DNA of 64,000 bases, taken from assembly GCA_015680685.1 (NCBI GenBank), contig MNCI01006555.1:982327-1046326 (forward strand), in the 5' to 3' direction. Origin of the DNA: Gnetum montanum. Its lineage: Eukaryota > Streptophyta > Gnetopsida > Gnetales > Gnetaceae. Positions 23,400 to 34,700 of this stretch are shown here, piece after piece. Within the stretch, counting starts at the first letter, position 1. Every line of letters starts with the position of its first letter. Made by a program: the position numbers and the translations under genes. Under the pieces are notes generated by a model that did not search any database, had not been told where the DNA came from, and was given only the letters and a program-made list of their open reading frames with translations.

Positions 23400-24380
23400 T
23401 TCTTGAAAAAGCATGATGGTATAATGGCATCCTCACATATCTTCTCACTCAAGAGATGCCACAAGACTTGAATTTTAGGAAAAATCAACAATTTCTTCAT
23501 CAAGTCAAATACTTCATGGAAATTAATAGACACCTTTACAAGGTGTATGCCAATGGCTTGATCCATTAGTGTGTTCTTAATGAAGATCAACTATGCATTC
23601 TCTATGAATTCTTATGAAGAACCTTGCAAATGCCACTATCTAGGGAGACACATGGCCATAAAAATCTTGATGGTAAGATACTATTGGCCCACAATCTTTA
23701 GGGATTCCCACCAATTTGTCAAGTCTTGTGAACATTGTCAATGTGACAGGGGGATGACTGCTCCTATGGAAGGTCCTCAACAATGAATTCAACCACTAAA
23801 ACCTTTCAACATATGGGGCATTGACTTCATGGATCCCATCACACCCATGTCTAATGGGAAAGCATATATTATAGTAGCAGTTGACTATTGCATAAAATGG
23901 GCTAAAGAGACAACCTTTATAGGTTGCACATCATTCACTGCTACCAGATTTATACAACAACATATTGTAAATAAGTGTGGGGTGCCATGTTCACTAATTT
24001 CTAATAATGGGACTCATTTCACAAGTACCACATTTCAAAAATTAATGCAACACTTGAGGGTAGAACATAAATTAACAACATCTTATCACCCCCAATCCAA
24101 TGATCAAGTAGAGGTAACTAACCAAGAGATTACAAAAATATTAATGTAAACCATTAGCAAATATAGGAAGGATTGGAGCAAAAAACTTAATGATGCTCTC
24201 AAGGCTTATCAATCAACTTGGAAACTTCCTATTGGATATTCTCTCTATGAGTTAGTGTATGGAAAATTTCCAATGCTCTTGATTCAATTTACAAACTTGA
24301 TAATCTAAATAAAAAGCAATTGGTCAATATCCAATAAGTCAAACCTTTCCTAGAACCAAGACTGGCCAGTGTAACTACTG
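23400..24380 (+). pseudogene. Integrase of Ath-D
   Basis: The zinc domain reads CHYLGRHMAIKILMVRYYW and SHQFVKSCEHCQCDRGMT (23620-23760). The core reads NIWGIDFMDPITPMSNGK, VDYCIKWAKE, LISNNGTHF and HPQSNDQVEVTNQEITKI (23810-24145). The first Asp (IDFM) and the Glu (VEVTNQE) of the D,D,E triad are kept; the second Asp has become Asn (SNNG for SDNG). A C-terminal block KDWSKKLNDALKAYQSTWKL follows to about 24280, then the text is lost. One TAA at 24148 interrupts the core end. Confidence 0.88.
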
Positions 24381-24389
24381 CATTAATTA

Positions 24390-26035
24390 ATGAACACCCA
24401 CATTCTATTTTTTGGATCTCCTCCTACCAATTCAGTCATGGGGGAGATGGCCATCCATGCTAACCATTTCCATGACCTCTCAATTTTTCAACTTGTTTGT
24501 TTTTCACATTTTTTAAATTTTATAATTTTTTTATTTTTAATTTTTTCTAATTTTACACCATCTTTAGTACATTTAAATTTTCTTAATTATTTTACACTTT
24601 CTTATATATTTTACTTTATTTTTTTTCTTATGTTTCTTTTGATCAAGTGTGATATTTTCTCATTTTTACTAATAAATCTACTTTATTGTCATAGGACACA
24701 ATGCTGCTGTTGCTATTTAATAATGATGGTTTGTGCTTAATGTGTGATTGTCGATGTCTAGTTTCTATTTTTGAATTCTAATGTCTGATGACTTTGACAT
24801 GAATTAGTCTTCATGGAATATGAAATGAGTCCACGTCATCCACCTATCCAATGAACTCTATGGTTTTTCTTGTTCTAGGAGTTTGAGACTCTTTTTTCAT
24901 TAAAGAACTTTTAATCAATCAGTGGCCTTGGTAATTCCAAAATTAGGAAGGATCCAAAGATTTGTAAAGGGTGTGAGTTCAAGGGGACTCAATACTCTTT
25001 TTACTCTTCTTCTTGCTTGAGTGCTTGAGTGTTTTTCATGGACTTCTTACCATTCCATACCACCCAATGATAGGAAGACAAATAACATTGTTGTATGGTA
25101 TGGTTTCCATCATTCAAAAAAAATAATGGGAATTCAAAGCACACCCCTTCAACATGAATAAGTCCTCATATGATGTGATTCTGATTTTACAAAATAAAAA
25201 AAATAATGGGAATTCAAAGCACACCCCTTGGACAAATAAAAGGGCTACAAGCATTACTTATGGGACTTGAAGGACATATACCTATGCTTAAAGGTTCCCT
25301 CTAACTAAGGTCCTCTCTCTCTCACTTTCTACTTCTCTCTCCTCTTTGTGGAATGGTAGTTGTCTTTTGGGGACACTCTTGTGTCTCGAGTGGATGGATC
25401 AATCTTAGAGTGGCAATGAAGTCACTGAAAGTGGATGGCTTTGGTCCAGACTAAGGATGAAACTTCTCAAGCCATTTTAACCACAATTCCACAAGGGACT
25501 TCTTATGACCTTAATTTGTAACTCCATTCCACCTTCTCTATCATCCATCCATGCTTCCATAACTCACCTCATTGTTGGGTCCTATGTTATGCTTTATGTC
25601 TTATTCTCACTTATTGGGATTCTTGAGTGGATTCTTTTGGATTGGTCCTTAACTTTTCATGATCATTAAATTAATTATGGGACACATAGACTCCTTAGTT
25701 AAGGTTATGAAAGGGTAAAAAGGGCATAAGCCTACTATGGAAAAGATCCACTTTCATAGCTTTTGGCTTGATTAGTTAAGGTTCCTTACCTTTGACATCA
25801 CTACAATCTTATATTTCATATTTTCCATTGTGTAAACTATTCAATGCTCCTTAATCTTTCATTGCATTCATCCATTCAATAAGTTTTTCTCCATTTTTTC
25901 AAATTTATGAACTCCAATGCCCTCTTCTCATGATTTCATACTATTCTTGGTCTTCTAAGCTTTCATTTGACCCCAATTTCATTGAAAATTTCCTTGTATT
26001 TTGAAAGTTTGACCAAAGTTAACAAAAGTGCATGA
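24390..26035 (+). other. Ath-D spacer between pol and downstream ORF
   Basis: No recognisable coding sequence. A strongly T-rich tract (24480-24690) directly follows pol, as in Ath-E. The remainder is unremarkable AT-rich sequence plus one direct duplication near 25.1-25.2 kb. The layout parallels the Ath-E spacer at 14816-16439. Confidence 0.5.
25119..25231 (+). repeat. Direct repeat of about 32 bp
   Basis: The phrase AATAATGGGAATTCAAAGCA and the following CACCCCTT occur at about 25119-25150 and again at about 25200-25231, separated by about 50 unrelated bases. The two copies are identical, so the duplication is more recent than the surrounding decay. Confidence 0.8.
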
Positions 26036-26039
26036 TGGT

Positions 26040-26142
26040 CAACAGCTATGTCAATGAGACATTGTCAACATAGCTGACCGCGTCGACGAGGCCCCATCAA
26101 TGAGGCCTTGTTAACACAATACAAAAATACTATATATACCAC
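26040..26142 (+). promoter_or_regulatory. Promoter-like module upstream of the Ath-D downstream ORF
   Basis: Motifs TCAATGAGACATTGTCAACA (26051-26070) and GTCGACGAGGCCCCATCAAT, followed by GAGGCC (26082-26107), precede a TATATATA box (26131-26138). The same motif family (GAGGCC between TCGA/TCAA and CATTGA-type arms) precedes the TATA box of the Ath-D LTRs. After the TATA box there is no similarity to the LTR. This suggests a second promoter built from the LTR's own factor-binding sites; transcription from it is inferred. Confidence 0.5.
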
Positions 26143-26593
26143 TAAACACTTTATAATTTTTTTGCAATTTTCTCATAACACACAAGGAATTTTTGTAATT
26201 TTTCAAAGCCAAAAACCTTCCAAAGTCCATAACTTTCAAATTGTTTGTCCAAATCACTCCGTTTTTCAATCCTAAACTTACCAAAGGTAAGATCTTTATC
26301 ATGGGGGCCAAAAACCTTAAGGTTTCAAATGCAAATTTTGAATATTTTTCTAACTCTCCCAAGGGTTAGTAACCTTAATCATACATAAACATCAACCTTT
26401 TCCAAGTTAACCCTTCCAACAATCTCCGAGATGATTTATCAATGATAAGGCATAAATAGAAATAATAATTAAGTTAATTAAATCAGCCATAATCACAACT
26501 TAGCCAAGTGTAACAACCTTCAAGAGTTAAGGTATCCCAACTATTTTAAGGTTACACAATGATTACTAATCCATGATTCTATTGTGATTATAG

Positions 26594-29224
26594 ATGGCAC
26601 CCAAACAAAAGCATCCACAGGAAGGAGAACCCTCACAACCACAAGAGAAATGACCTAGAGCTAGAAGAGGCTAGTAGGAACAAGGCCAAGAACAACAAGA
26701 GGTGATCCATGCAACAAAACCTCTTCGTGAGGAGCCTGAAGTGGAATCTATTTGATAGATTACACAACTTGAGATCACTTTCACTCAAGCCTTCCTAAAC
26801 ATCATCAAGTCTCAAGACATCCAAAGATCAATTCTTTAAGAGATAAAATTTGGGCCATTTTCTAAAAAATATCTAGAGGATGTTAGAACATAATTTCAAA
26901 CCTCTCCCATGTGGCCAATCATCATGACTAGTGGGGAGTGGTACATGGGAGAGACTTATCTCTTCTAGAATAGTCAAAGGCCAAGGTCCATTGTAAAAAT
27001 CAAGGACATTCAAGTGTCCTACTCAGTCGAGGCCATCGCACAAGCACTAGGGTTGCCAGTCATTGGAACATAGTTGGTGAAGATATCAACAAAAGATGAT
27101 CCTAAGGTAAAAAGGAAGTGGACCCAATAATGCTATAGGGTGGACCGTAAGGAGTATGGTAGAGAAGATTTATTTCAAGATTGTGACCTATCACCTTAAT
27201 CTAATGGTGAAGCCAGGTAAGGTGACTGCCTTCTCTACTCCAACATGCATCGCTCTAAGTGGGAAATTTCTCGTTAACCTTCCATAGCTAATTTATTTAG
27301 AGATTGAGAAGCACTTCAAGGAGAATGAATGTGAAAGGAAGACCCTGCCCTTTCTATGCCTTGTAAAAAAACTTTGTAAGATGGTAGGTATTGTTTGCTA
27401 TTCAAATGACACTCTTAGGCATGCTCCCTTGGCCTTATGGGAAGAAATCATGAAAGAAAAAATGCCAACAATCATTCAATAAGAGAAGCTACTGCCACCA
27501 CCACCCACTCTAGAGACAACACAGGAGTCACCTTAATGAGGTGGCCCAAACAGTTAGCTAGATGGAGAGGGGTGGTTCCATTTTCTCTGTCTAAAGAATG
27601 TAGCTACCTTCAAGGTCAAATCCCAATACTCCATAGGTGATAGTATCATTAGCAACATATCATCTATTTCCAAAAATCTTTAGGAATGCTACCACTTTCT
27701 TAGTAAGGTTGGAGGAAGTTGAAGAGGCAACTATCTTGGTGATGTAGCACCAAGCGTAGGAGAAAATAGTAGAATGGTAGCTGACCATGTAGCTAAAGTA
27801 CTAAATGCACCTGCGATGTTCGCAAGCATGGTCAGTGAAAAATTGAATGTAGCCCATCATGAATAACTACTAAAATGACTGGTAGGAATTACACAACCAA
27901 CTCTGGATATCTTGGATCTTCCGGAGAACATCACTACAACCTAGTCAGAGCTACTAAATGTAAGGGACAGATGCATCATTTTATAGGGGCAATAAGAAAT
28001 AGCCCAAGAGCAAAATCAACACTTGGCTGCGAAGGTTGCTGAACTTCATGCCTGACTTGCAAAACAAGCAATCCTCAACTCAACAATGACAAGAGATGAA
28101 AATATCAAATATCTTTAGGAATGATTTTAAAAAGCTGAGGAGGAAGTAGTAATGGCCATCTTCAAATAGTTTGTGATAGAAGCTAAAACACACTCAATCA
28201 AAAAGGACTTGAATTAGATGCATCAAGAAAATGAAGCATTAATTATGCAAAATCATCGCTTGTGAAATGTTGATGCTTAAAGAGATCAAATGCAAGAATC
28301 ATTCATCAACAACAGGAGCAACTTGCTAGAGTTAACACTAAACTAAGGAAATTGGCTGTAGAGAAGCACAATCTATCAATGGAGGAGGTACGCACCTTGC
28401 GACAAAATTCTAGCATCGAAATCATTACTTCGAAGAATGAAGCTTTCAAGTTTGAGAGAGAGAAAAATCACTACAGGGACCAAGTTAGCTTGCAAAAGGA
28501 AATTAATGAAAGAGAAATCTAGATGGAAAAGGCTAAAGTAAATGAAGCCCTCTAGCAACTGCAAGGAAGAGAGATGTGGCAACCCATCCTTGATTGGATT
28601 GATGCCTACAACAAAGCCGAGATTTGCTTGAAGGAGTTGTAGATCAAAGAGATGACAAAGTATATGGAGTTGGCCAATCTTTGTTACACAAACCTGGTAA
28701 TGCTAATAGTCAGATGGTTGTGATTGAAATTGGAGAAGTAAGTGGCTAGCTCGTATCTACTATATGAGGCTAAGTTCAAACAGCACAAGGACACAAAACA
28801 AAAGCTTAAGACTACTAATGCTAAACTTGAAGTTCTCAAAGGATGATTCACAAATCAATGATCCATCACTGAGGACCTAGCTAGATACATGAATGACTAC
28901 TAGGAGTTAAAGAACATAGTGCGAGCATTCGACATTGAATGTAAACAGTTTGCTACCTAGTTCATCAATGTTAAGGAGTTATTTCCAACAATCCCATGTC
29001 CTTGGGATGTGCTCATTCCAACCCACATTGGGAAAGCGACGTGCTTGGTGCATGATCTTAGGAGTAAGGAGGAGAAAATGAACACACTGCTGGATGCTTT
29101 TCACCTCCCATCTAAACTTGTAGTAGCAAGAGAACAACCACAGCTCCCTCAACCACCGTTAGTGCATGAAGTTGATAAAGGTCCCTCAGAGCCTCAGGAA
29201 CCACCATTTCCTCTGATCATTTGA
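26594..29224 (+). pseudogene. Downstream (env-position) ORF of Ath-D, Athila-type
   Basis: The ATG at 26594 directly follows GTGATTATAG. The N-terminus is MAPKQKHPQEGEPSQPQEK, then a Gln- and Arg-rich run. A folded-looking block follows with FGPFSKKYLED, TSPMWPIIMTSGEWYMGETY, VSYSVEAIAQALGLPVIGT and, after a frame change near 27170, FKIVTYHLNLMVKPGKVTAF and LPFLCLVKKLCKMVG. From about 27690 to 28900 the text is charged and rich in Gln, Glu, Lys and Leu, typical of coiled coil. The C-terminus has CPWDVLIPTHIGKATCLVHD and a Pro-rich end. Homologue: Ath-E 11345-14126. The position after integrase is that of the extra ORF of Athila elements, whose function is unknown. No signal peptide or membrane segment is evident, so calling it an envelope would be unsupported. 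Confidence 0.65.
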
Positions 29225-29289
29225 TCTTCTCCAACAACATTCACATCATCAAGGAACATGTTGTTCAAGTTTTAAAGAGTTGTGTCATG

Positions 29290-29294
29290 GTGTT
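29290..29294. repeat. Target-site duplication of NA-C, left copy (GTGTT)
   Basis: GTGTT lies immediately before the NA-C 5' LTR and again immediately after the 3' LTR at 38623-38627. It fixes both ends of the element exactly. Confidence 0.9.
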
Positions 29295-29519
29295 TGAAAC
29301 ACCACAAAAGTTTGGACCCAGCACTTTTAGACAAGAATCAAGTTAAGTCATGATACTTCCCAGCATGACTGAAACTTGTGAACCTCAAAAATAGCATCAA
29401 ACAGAGAATATTTGAATAAGAGAGAGTTCCTTGGGACCCACAGGTGACTACATCAGCATCCGACATCAAGAATTTCAAGTTTTGGATTCAAAATACTTGG
29501 TTTTGACCAAGTATACTCT

Positions 29520-30050
29520 GGGCACACCTTGGTGTACGTTGGCCAGTGTATAACCCAGCGTACAGCAACTTTTGGGCCCCAAAAATGAGTCAAAGCATGC
29601 TAGAATTGAAGGTCTGGACCCCCCAGGACCTTCCCTAGGGTCCCCAGTAGCTCTCAGGTACTTGAAAATTAAATTGTGGGCTCCAAATGATGGTCTTTCA
29701 TTCCTGTACGCCCAACATATACGCCCAGGGTGCAGCCAGCGTAGAGAGACTTTCGGGCCCCAAAAATGAGTCAAAACATGCCAGAACAGAGCGTCTGGGA
29801 CCCCTAGGACCTTCCACAGGGTCCCTAGTAGCTCTTAGGCACTTGAAAATCAAATTTTAGGCTCCAAATGATGGCCTTTCATTCCTATACGCCCAGCATA
29901 TACGCCCAGGGTGCAGCCAGCGTACAGAAACTTTCGGGCCCCAAAAATGAGTCAAAGCATGCCAGAATTGAAGGTCTGGACCCCCTAGGACCTTCCCCAG
30001 GGTCTCCAGCAGCTCTCAGGCATCCAAAAATCAATTTTTGACCTTAAAAT
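29520..30050 (+). repeat. 181-bp tandem repeat within the NA-C LTR
   Basis: The anchor GGGCCCCAAAAATGAGTCAA occurs at 29574, 29755 and 29936, a period of 181. Each unit also carries GACCTTCC, a GGGTCCC or GGGTCTC box, TCTTTCATTCCT and a CGTACGCCC-like element. The 3' LTR has the same three copies at 37025, 37206 and 37386. Confidence 0.9.
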
Positions 30051-30084
30051 GAAGCATTTTCATGTGTATACGCTGGGTACATTT

Positions 30085-30285
30085 TTGGCATGCTATACGC
30101 TTACGCTGGCATGCTATATGCTTACGTTGGCATCCTCTACACTTACGCTGGCATGCTATACGCTTATGCTGGCATCCTCTACGCTTACGTTGGCATGCTA
30201 TATGCTTACGCAGGCATGCTATACGCTTACGCTGGCATGCTCTCCTGTACACTGGCATCCTATACGCTTGCGTGCTGTACGCTGT
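30085..30285 (+). repeat. 21-bp minisatellite with TACGCT core in the NA-C LTR
   Basis: About nine units of GGCATGCTATACGCTTACGCT with substitutions. The 3' LTR carries the corresponding array at 37536-37745. All three + frames are open through it, giving repetitive hypothetical peptides that are by-products of the repeat. Confidence 0.9.
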
Positions 30286-31017
30286 ACAGTTGTAACATAT
30301 CCTACACTCGGTCAACGCACCACCTGTCTCCCGATCCAAATTTTTCTCACCTTACAGCCAATCATCCCCTCTCAAAACCTGAATCCCATGTCTCAACCTA
30401 GATAAAAAAACCCCAATTTTTCACTAGATCGGGGTTGGCAACTTTAGCAAACTAGAGACAAAAAAGGAAGGAGAGCAGAAACCTTGAGGCTGGGGACATC
30501 AACCCGGTACGCTGAGCATACAGCCTTCATACACTGTGCCTATAGTTTGAACCAGCCCACAGTCATCCCTGCATCCACCAGGGCTATTCGTCTGCCTTGT
30601 GTGAAAGCCACAACTGCGTTAGACCGGTGCATTGTAACTCTCACTTTGCAATAATATTTCTGCATTTTCTTCCTAAAATCTATTACAGTTTTCATTAATT
30701 GTTGCATGTATTCTATTTACGCTCTCTCTACGTTTACACCCTATTTACATTTTGTTTATGCTCTATTTACACCCTTTTTACGCTCTGTTTACGCTCTGTT
30801 TTACGCCTGTTACACCGTTCACGTATAACCCAGCGTATAGCACCCCGGTGTACATTTGGGGAAATCCTTGTCTGATCCGCGTGCGGACCACCCAAGGTAC
30901 TCTACCTTCGTCCGTTCCAACTCGCCCTCAAGTGAAGGTAGGATCTTCTGTGCATGTCCCGCGATCCCCCGGTCTCTGTTTCCTTCCAACCGAAGATCAA
31001 CGATTTCGGACGGTACA

Positions 31018-31042
31018 GAAATGACGCTAGAAGGAGGACCTC
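31018..31042 (+). other. Probable primer-binding region of NA-C
   Basis: The sequence directly inside the 5' LTR reads GAAATGACGCTAGAAGGAGG followed by ACC. By position it should hold the primer-binding site, and a similar sequence lies inside the NA-F LTR. I could not match it confidently to a tRNA 3' end. Confidence 0.45.
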
Positions 31043-31255
31043 TACCTTAAACTAGTTGTGCTTCAGAGCTCTCAGTGTCTATGCTGTTGAGTACATGCTG
31101 ACTTTTTTTGAAAACCTCCCAGCATTTACGCTATATAGTTTAAAACCTTACCTGCAAACTTTCCAACGTCTACGCTGCCCTGTTTAAAACTCACCATCTG
31201 CAAGTCTTCCAGCTTCTACGCTGTTAACCATATGCTAACTTTATCTACAAATTCC

Positions 31256-31445
31256 CAGCGTCTACGCTGCTACAGTTCTTTTACGCTGCTACAGTGCTTT
31301 TACGCTACTACAGTGCTTTTCTACGCTGCTACAGTGCTTTTACGCTGCTACAGTGCTTTTAATCTGCTACAATGTTTTTACGCTGCTACAGTGCTTTTAC
31401 GCTGCTATAGTGTTTACGCTGCTACAGTACCGCTACAGTGTTTTT
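31256..31445 (+). repeat. 20-bp minisatellite in the NA-C leader
   Basis: About nine units of TTTTACGCTGCTACAGTGC with a period near 20 lie in the untranslated leader about 240 bases after the LTR. The core TACGCT is shared with the unrelated 21-bp array in the LTR and with the series at 30720-30810. Confidence 0.88.
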
Positions 31446-31796
31446 TCAACAAAAACACACAAAATGAGCCCGTTTCAAAGCCGAATTCACTGCGATTCGC
31501 ACCTACTTTAAACCGGTCTAAGTACTAATGGCCACCAACATGCATCACCTTGTCTAAGGCATACAATACACACAACATAACGATTCCGAGATGACTTCCT
31601 CTTACCTGAGATCACCATCCGCGTATGACTACGGTTCATAATTTCATACGTAGCCAAAATTTCTCCCGTTTACGCTGTACACGCTGGACACTTAGAAAAA
31701 TTTTCAGCGTTCACACACCGAACACTCTGCACACTTAGCCCGAAACACACTCGGCACTTGTTAGCTAGCTCATACGTTGCCCCGTCACACATCACC

Positions 31797-34700
31797 ATGG
31801 AGTCATCCCCGACCTCTAATGCACGCACCTTCGTAATCCTCACATAGGAACAATACAACTTTATCTGTGTGAAGATTCAGGCCAACCTTCCTCTTAACAA
31901 CATAGAACAGGAGGCAAAACGAAACTTCGAGCGCATATACATGGAAGGTCATGAATTCGTCCCCTCTGTATATGACATCATCCCCCTTTCTGAACCTCAG
32001 CACAAACTCATCTCCCAGCTCCTTATGGCAAGGAGCCAAAACTCATGATGACCCAATGAGGAGCCCCAAAATCAACATGATGTAGATGACTTCGAGGCAC
32101 AATCCGAACCTAAGGATTTATACCACACCCTCAGTCCCCATGCCTACGTGAACCCATCACTCCATCCTCGCATGGAACAGACGACCAGTTACCAAGCATC
32201 AATGAGCATACAAGCACCGGTATCTCAACAGAGAGTACCCACCCCCATCTCCACCCAGTACATACCGCATGTGCAAACACATGGGGCCACTTTCATTGCA
32301 TCGGCCCCGCACATCCAGGGTGTCACTTCACAGTTTATGGCTAGGCAAGGAATCATACCCCTTGTTCAACAACCCACTCACTTCACCGTGCCACACCCCA
32401 CAACCACAACTCTGAATATTGCTCCATAGCAACAAATGACAACCCAACAACCTCCCCAACCAACTAATCTGCCTACCGCTCAAGAGTGGGCAGAAGCAAA
32501 ACAGATGATGCAAACGTTAGCGGATGAGATAAAGCAACTCAGAGCTGACAACACTGAACAAGTTAAAGTACTGGATTTCTACAGCAACGATCCAATTAGC
32601 TCTTCAGTGCCACCGTTAGCTTTACCCAAGGGAATCACACTACCCCAGTTAACCAAGTACAATGGGAAGGGAGATCCAAATGCTCACTTAGTCATGTTTT
32701 GATCAGAAACTCTATTTCTTCAAGCTTGGCCCCACGTAATCTTGTGCGTGTTTGCTATGTCCTTAACGAGCGTAGCCTTAGACTGGTATAGAGCCTTGCC
32801 ATGTAACTCCATATCCTCTCTTGAGGATCTCTTACACCAATTCGTTACCAGGTTTAAGTACAACCTAAAGCCTGAAGCAAACCTAGACACTCTAATACAA
32901 GTGAAACAAGCACCACTTGAGCTTGTGCAAAAGTTCATCCAACAATGGAGTGCAGCCCTTAACAAACTTCATGAGCCCATCCCTGAAAAGTATTTGCTTA
33001 CGATTCTGAAGGGAGCCATGAATGACTTCATTAAGTCAAAACTGTACTACCTAAGCACTCAAACGTTGAGCCAAGCATTCACACATATCAAGAACATTGA
33101 ACAAGCTGCACAAACTAGCAATGACCCTACCTATGTGGCTTACAAGAACCAACACGTTGCCAAACAAAAGGCAACAACGGAAACTATGGCCGCAAGCACA
33201 AAAACAACTAACACCAGTACCAACCCGCATGCAACAACAGGGGCCACCTTAAGGTCCAATTTTCAACGCAAGGATCGCTCTAAGTACACATCGCTACCTA
33301 CGCGACCTTTGGAACTACTAGAGCACCTCCTTAAAGCCGGGCAAATCCAATACAAACACGTAGCGCAGAATGCTCGCCGCTGACATGATAGGTACTGCGA
33401 GTTACTGAGGAACCCCACCTTAGTAGCACCAAATGAGCCCCCGGTTCCATGACATTTCAAGTTAGACCAATTCTGTCACTACCACCAAATGTCCGATCAC
33501 AATACCAACACTTGCCGTGCGTTAAAGGATGATCTACAAGCAATGATAGAATATGGCCAACTGAATGTCAACACCCTGAATCAACTGAGCATAGATGATG
33601 CCCCCTATGTCATAAACTCCATTAGCATAGATAGTAAGCCTAAACCTGTGCGGCAACCTTTTGTGATCCATGTGCCTCCCAACAAGGCAACAATCCTCTC
33701 CGCCTCCACAAGCAAGGGGCCTCCCATCATCATCAAGGCGTCACCTAGAGCACCGACGATACCTTTTGTGGTCAAAGTACCACCACAGACGTCTGCTAAG
33801 ACGTTAAACTGGCACAATTCACCAACGACAACCGCAAAGAAACCTTTCATCATCAAAGTGCCACAACAGGCTAGTCAAACAACAATAACACCTCCTAAAC
33901 TCCCATTTTTTATAAAAGTGCCACCACGCGATGGCCCCTCACTTATCCTAAGCCCAACCGTAGGAAACGTCTCAACCTCTCCTCCCTCAAGAGTCAACCC
34001 TGCCAACAACATGGATAAGCCTACCAAATGGCAGCAGAAGAGGACAAACGAACAACGAACAACACCCACAGCTAAAACAAAGGACACACCTAGTATACAA
34101 CAACCAAACACTAGGGGCCCTATCCCTAATCCCAAACAAACCAGGCCCAAGCCCTCAACCCATACAGAGGCAACCAACACAATGGCAGACAACACAGACT
34201 TTGTAGCTACACTGGCCCAGGTGAAACAAACGCTCAAACAAAAGAACACAACCATGAGTTTGTACGACCTGGTCATGACATCATCGGCTCATCGTGAAGC
34301 CTTAGCACAAACACTAGCGTCCATTCCTGTTACAGAGAACATCCCTGCTAACATGGAATCCATCCGTGCAACGATTTCACAACACACACCACAAGAATTG
34401 GGTTCCAACACCTTAGCCTTCCGTGACGATGCAGTTAAAGTCAACCCCGAACGAGGGGAAGTCACAACAGCTCCATTATCGATTAGTGTACGTGTTGGGC
34501 AATGTACCATTCGCAGAGTGCACATTGATGATGGTGCGGCAACAAACGTAGTTCTCTACTCTGTCATCGACAAACTAGGCATGGCAGATGAGATCATGCC
34601 AATAGAAACCATGTGTTTAAAATCTTTCAATGGATCATGTGTCACAGTTAAGGGCACAATCAACTTAGCCTTTGTGGCAGGAGAACAATTCCCCACCAGC

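Larger units (their letters stand above)
29295..31017 (+). repeat. 5' LTR of NA-C
   Basis: 1723 bp, from TGAAACACC to CGGTACA. It contains about 2.8 copies of a 181-bp repeat (29520-30050), a 21-bp minisatellite (30085-30285), a TATA-like GATAAAAAAA near 30399 and a second short repeat series (30720-30810). It matches the 3' LTR at 36746-38622 except for scattered substitutions and the assembly duplication there. Confidence 0.9.

Noticed and set aside
26040-26142. Treating the internal promoter-like block as an inserted solo LTR
   Set aside because: Only the motif block resembles the LTR. There are no LTR termini, no R/U5 similarity and no target duplication.
26594-29224. Calling the downstream ORFs envelope genes
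   Set aside because: No signal peptide, cleavage site or membrane anchor is visible. Only their position recalls env, so the function is left open.
29475-29774. - strand frame of 99 codons, also at 36926-37405
   Set aside because: Lies in the 181-bp LTR repeat and simply recurs with the period.
30049-30405. Three overlapping + strand open frames of about 80-120 codons, repeated at 37514-38033
   Set aside because: They are open only because the 21-bp repeat unit lacks stops in every frame. The peptides are simple repeats and the region is LTR.
33875-34276. - strand frame of 133 codons with hydrophobic text
   Set aside because: Shadow of the NA-C gag-protease ORF on the opposite strand.
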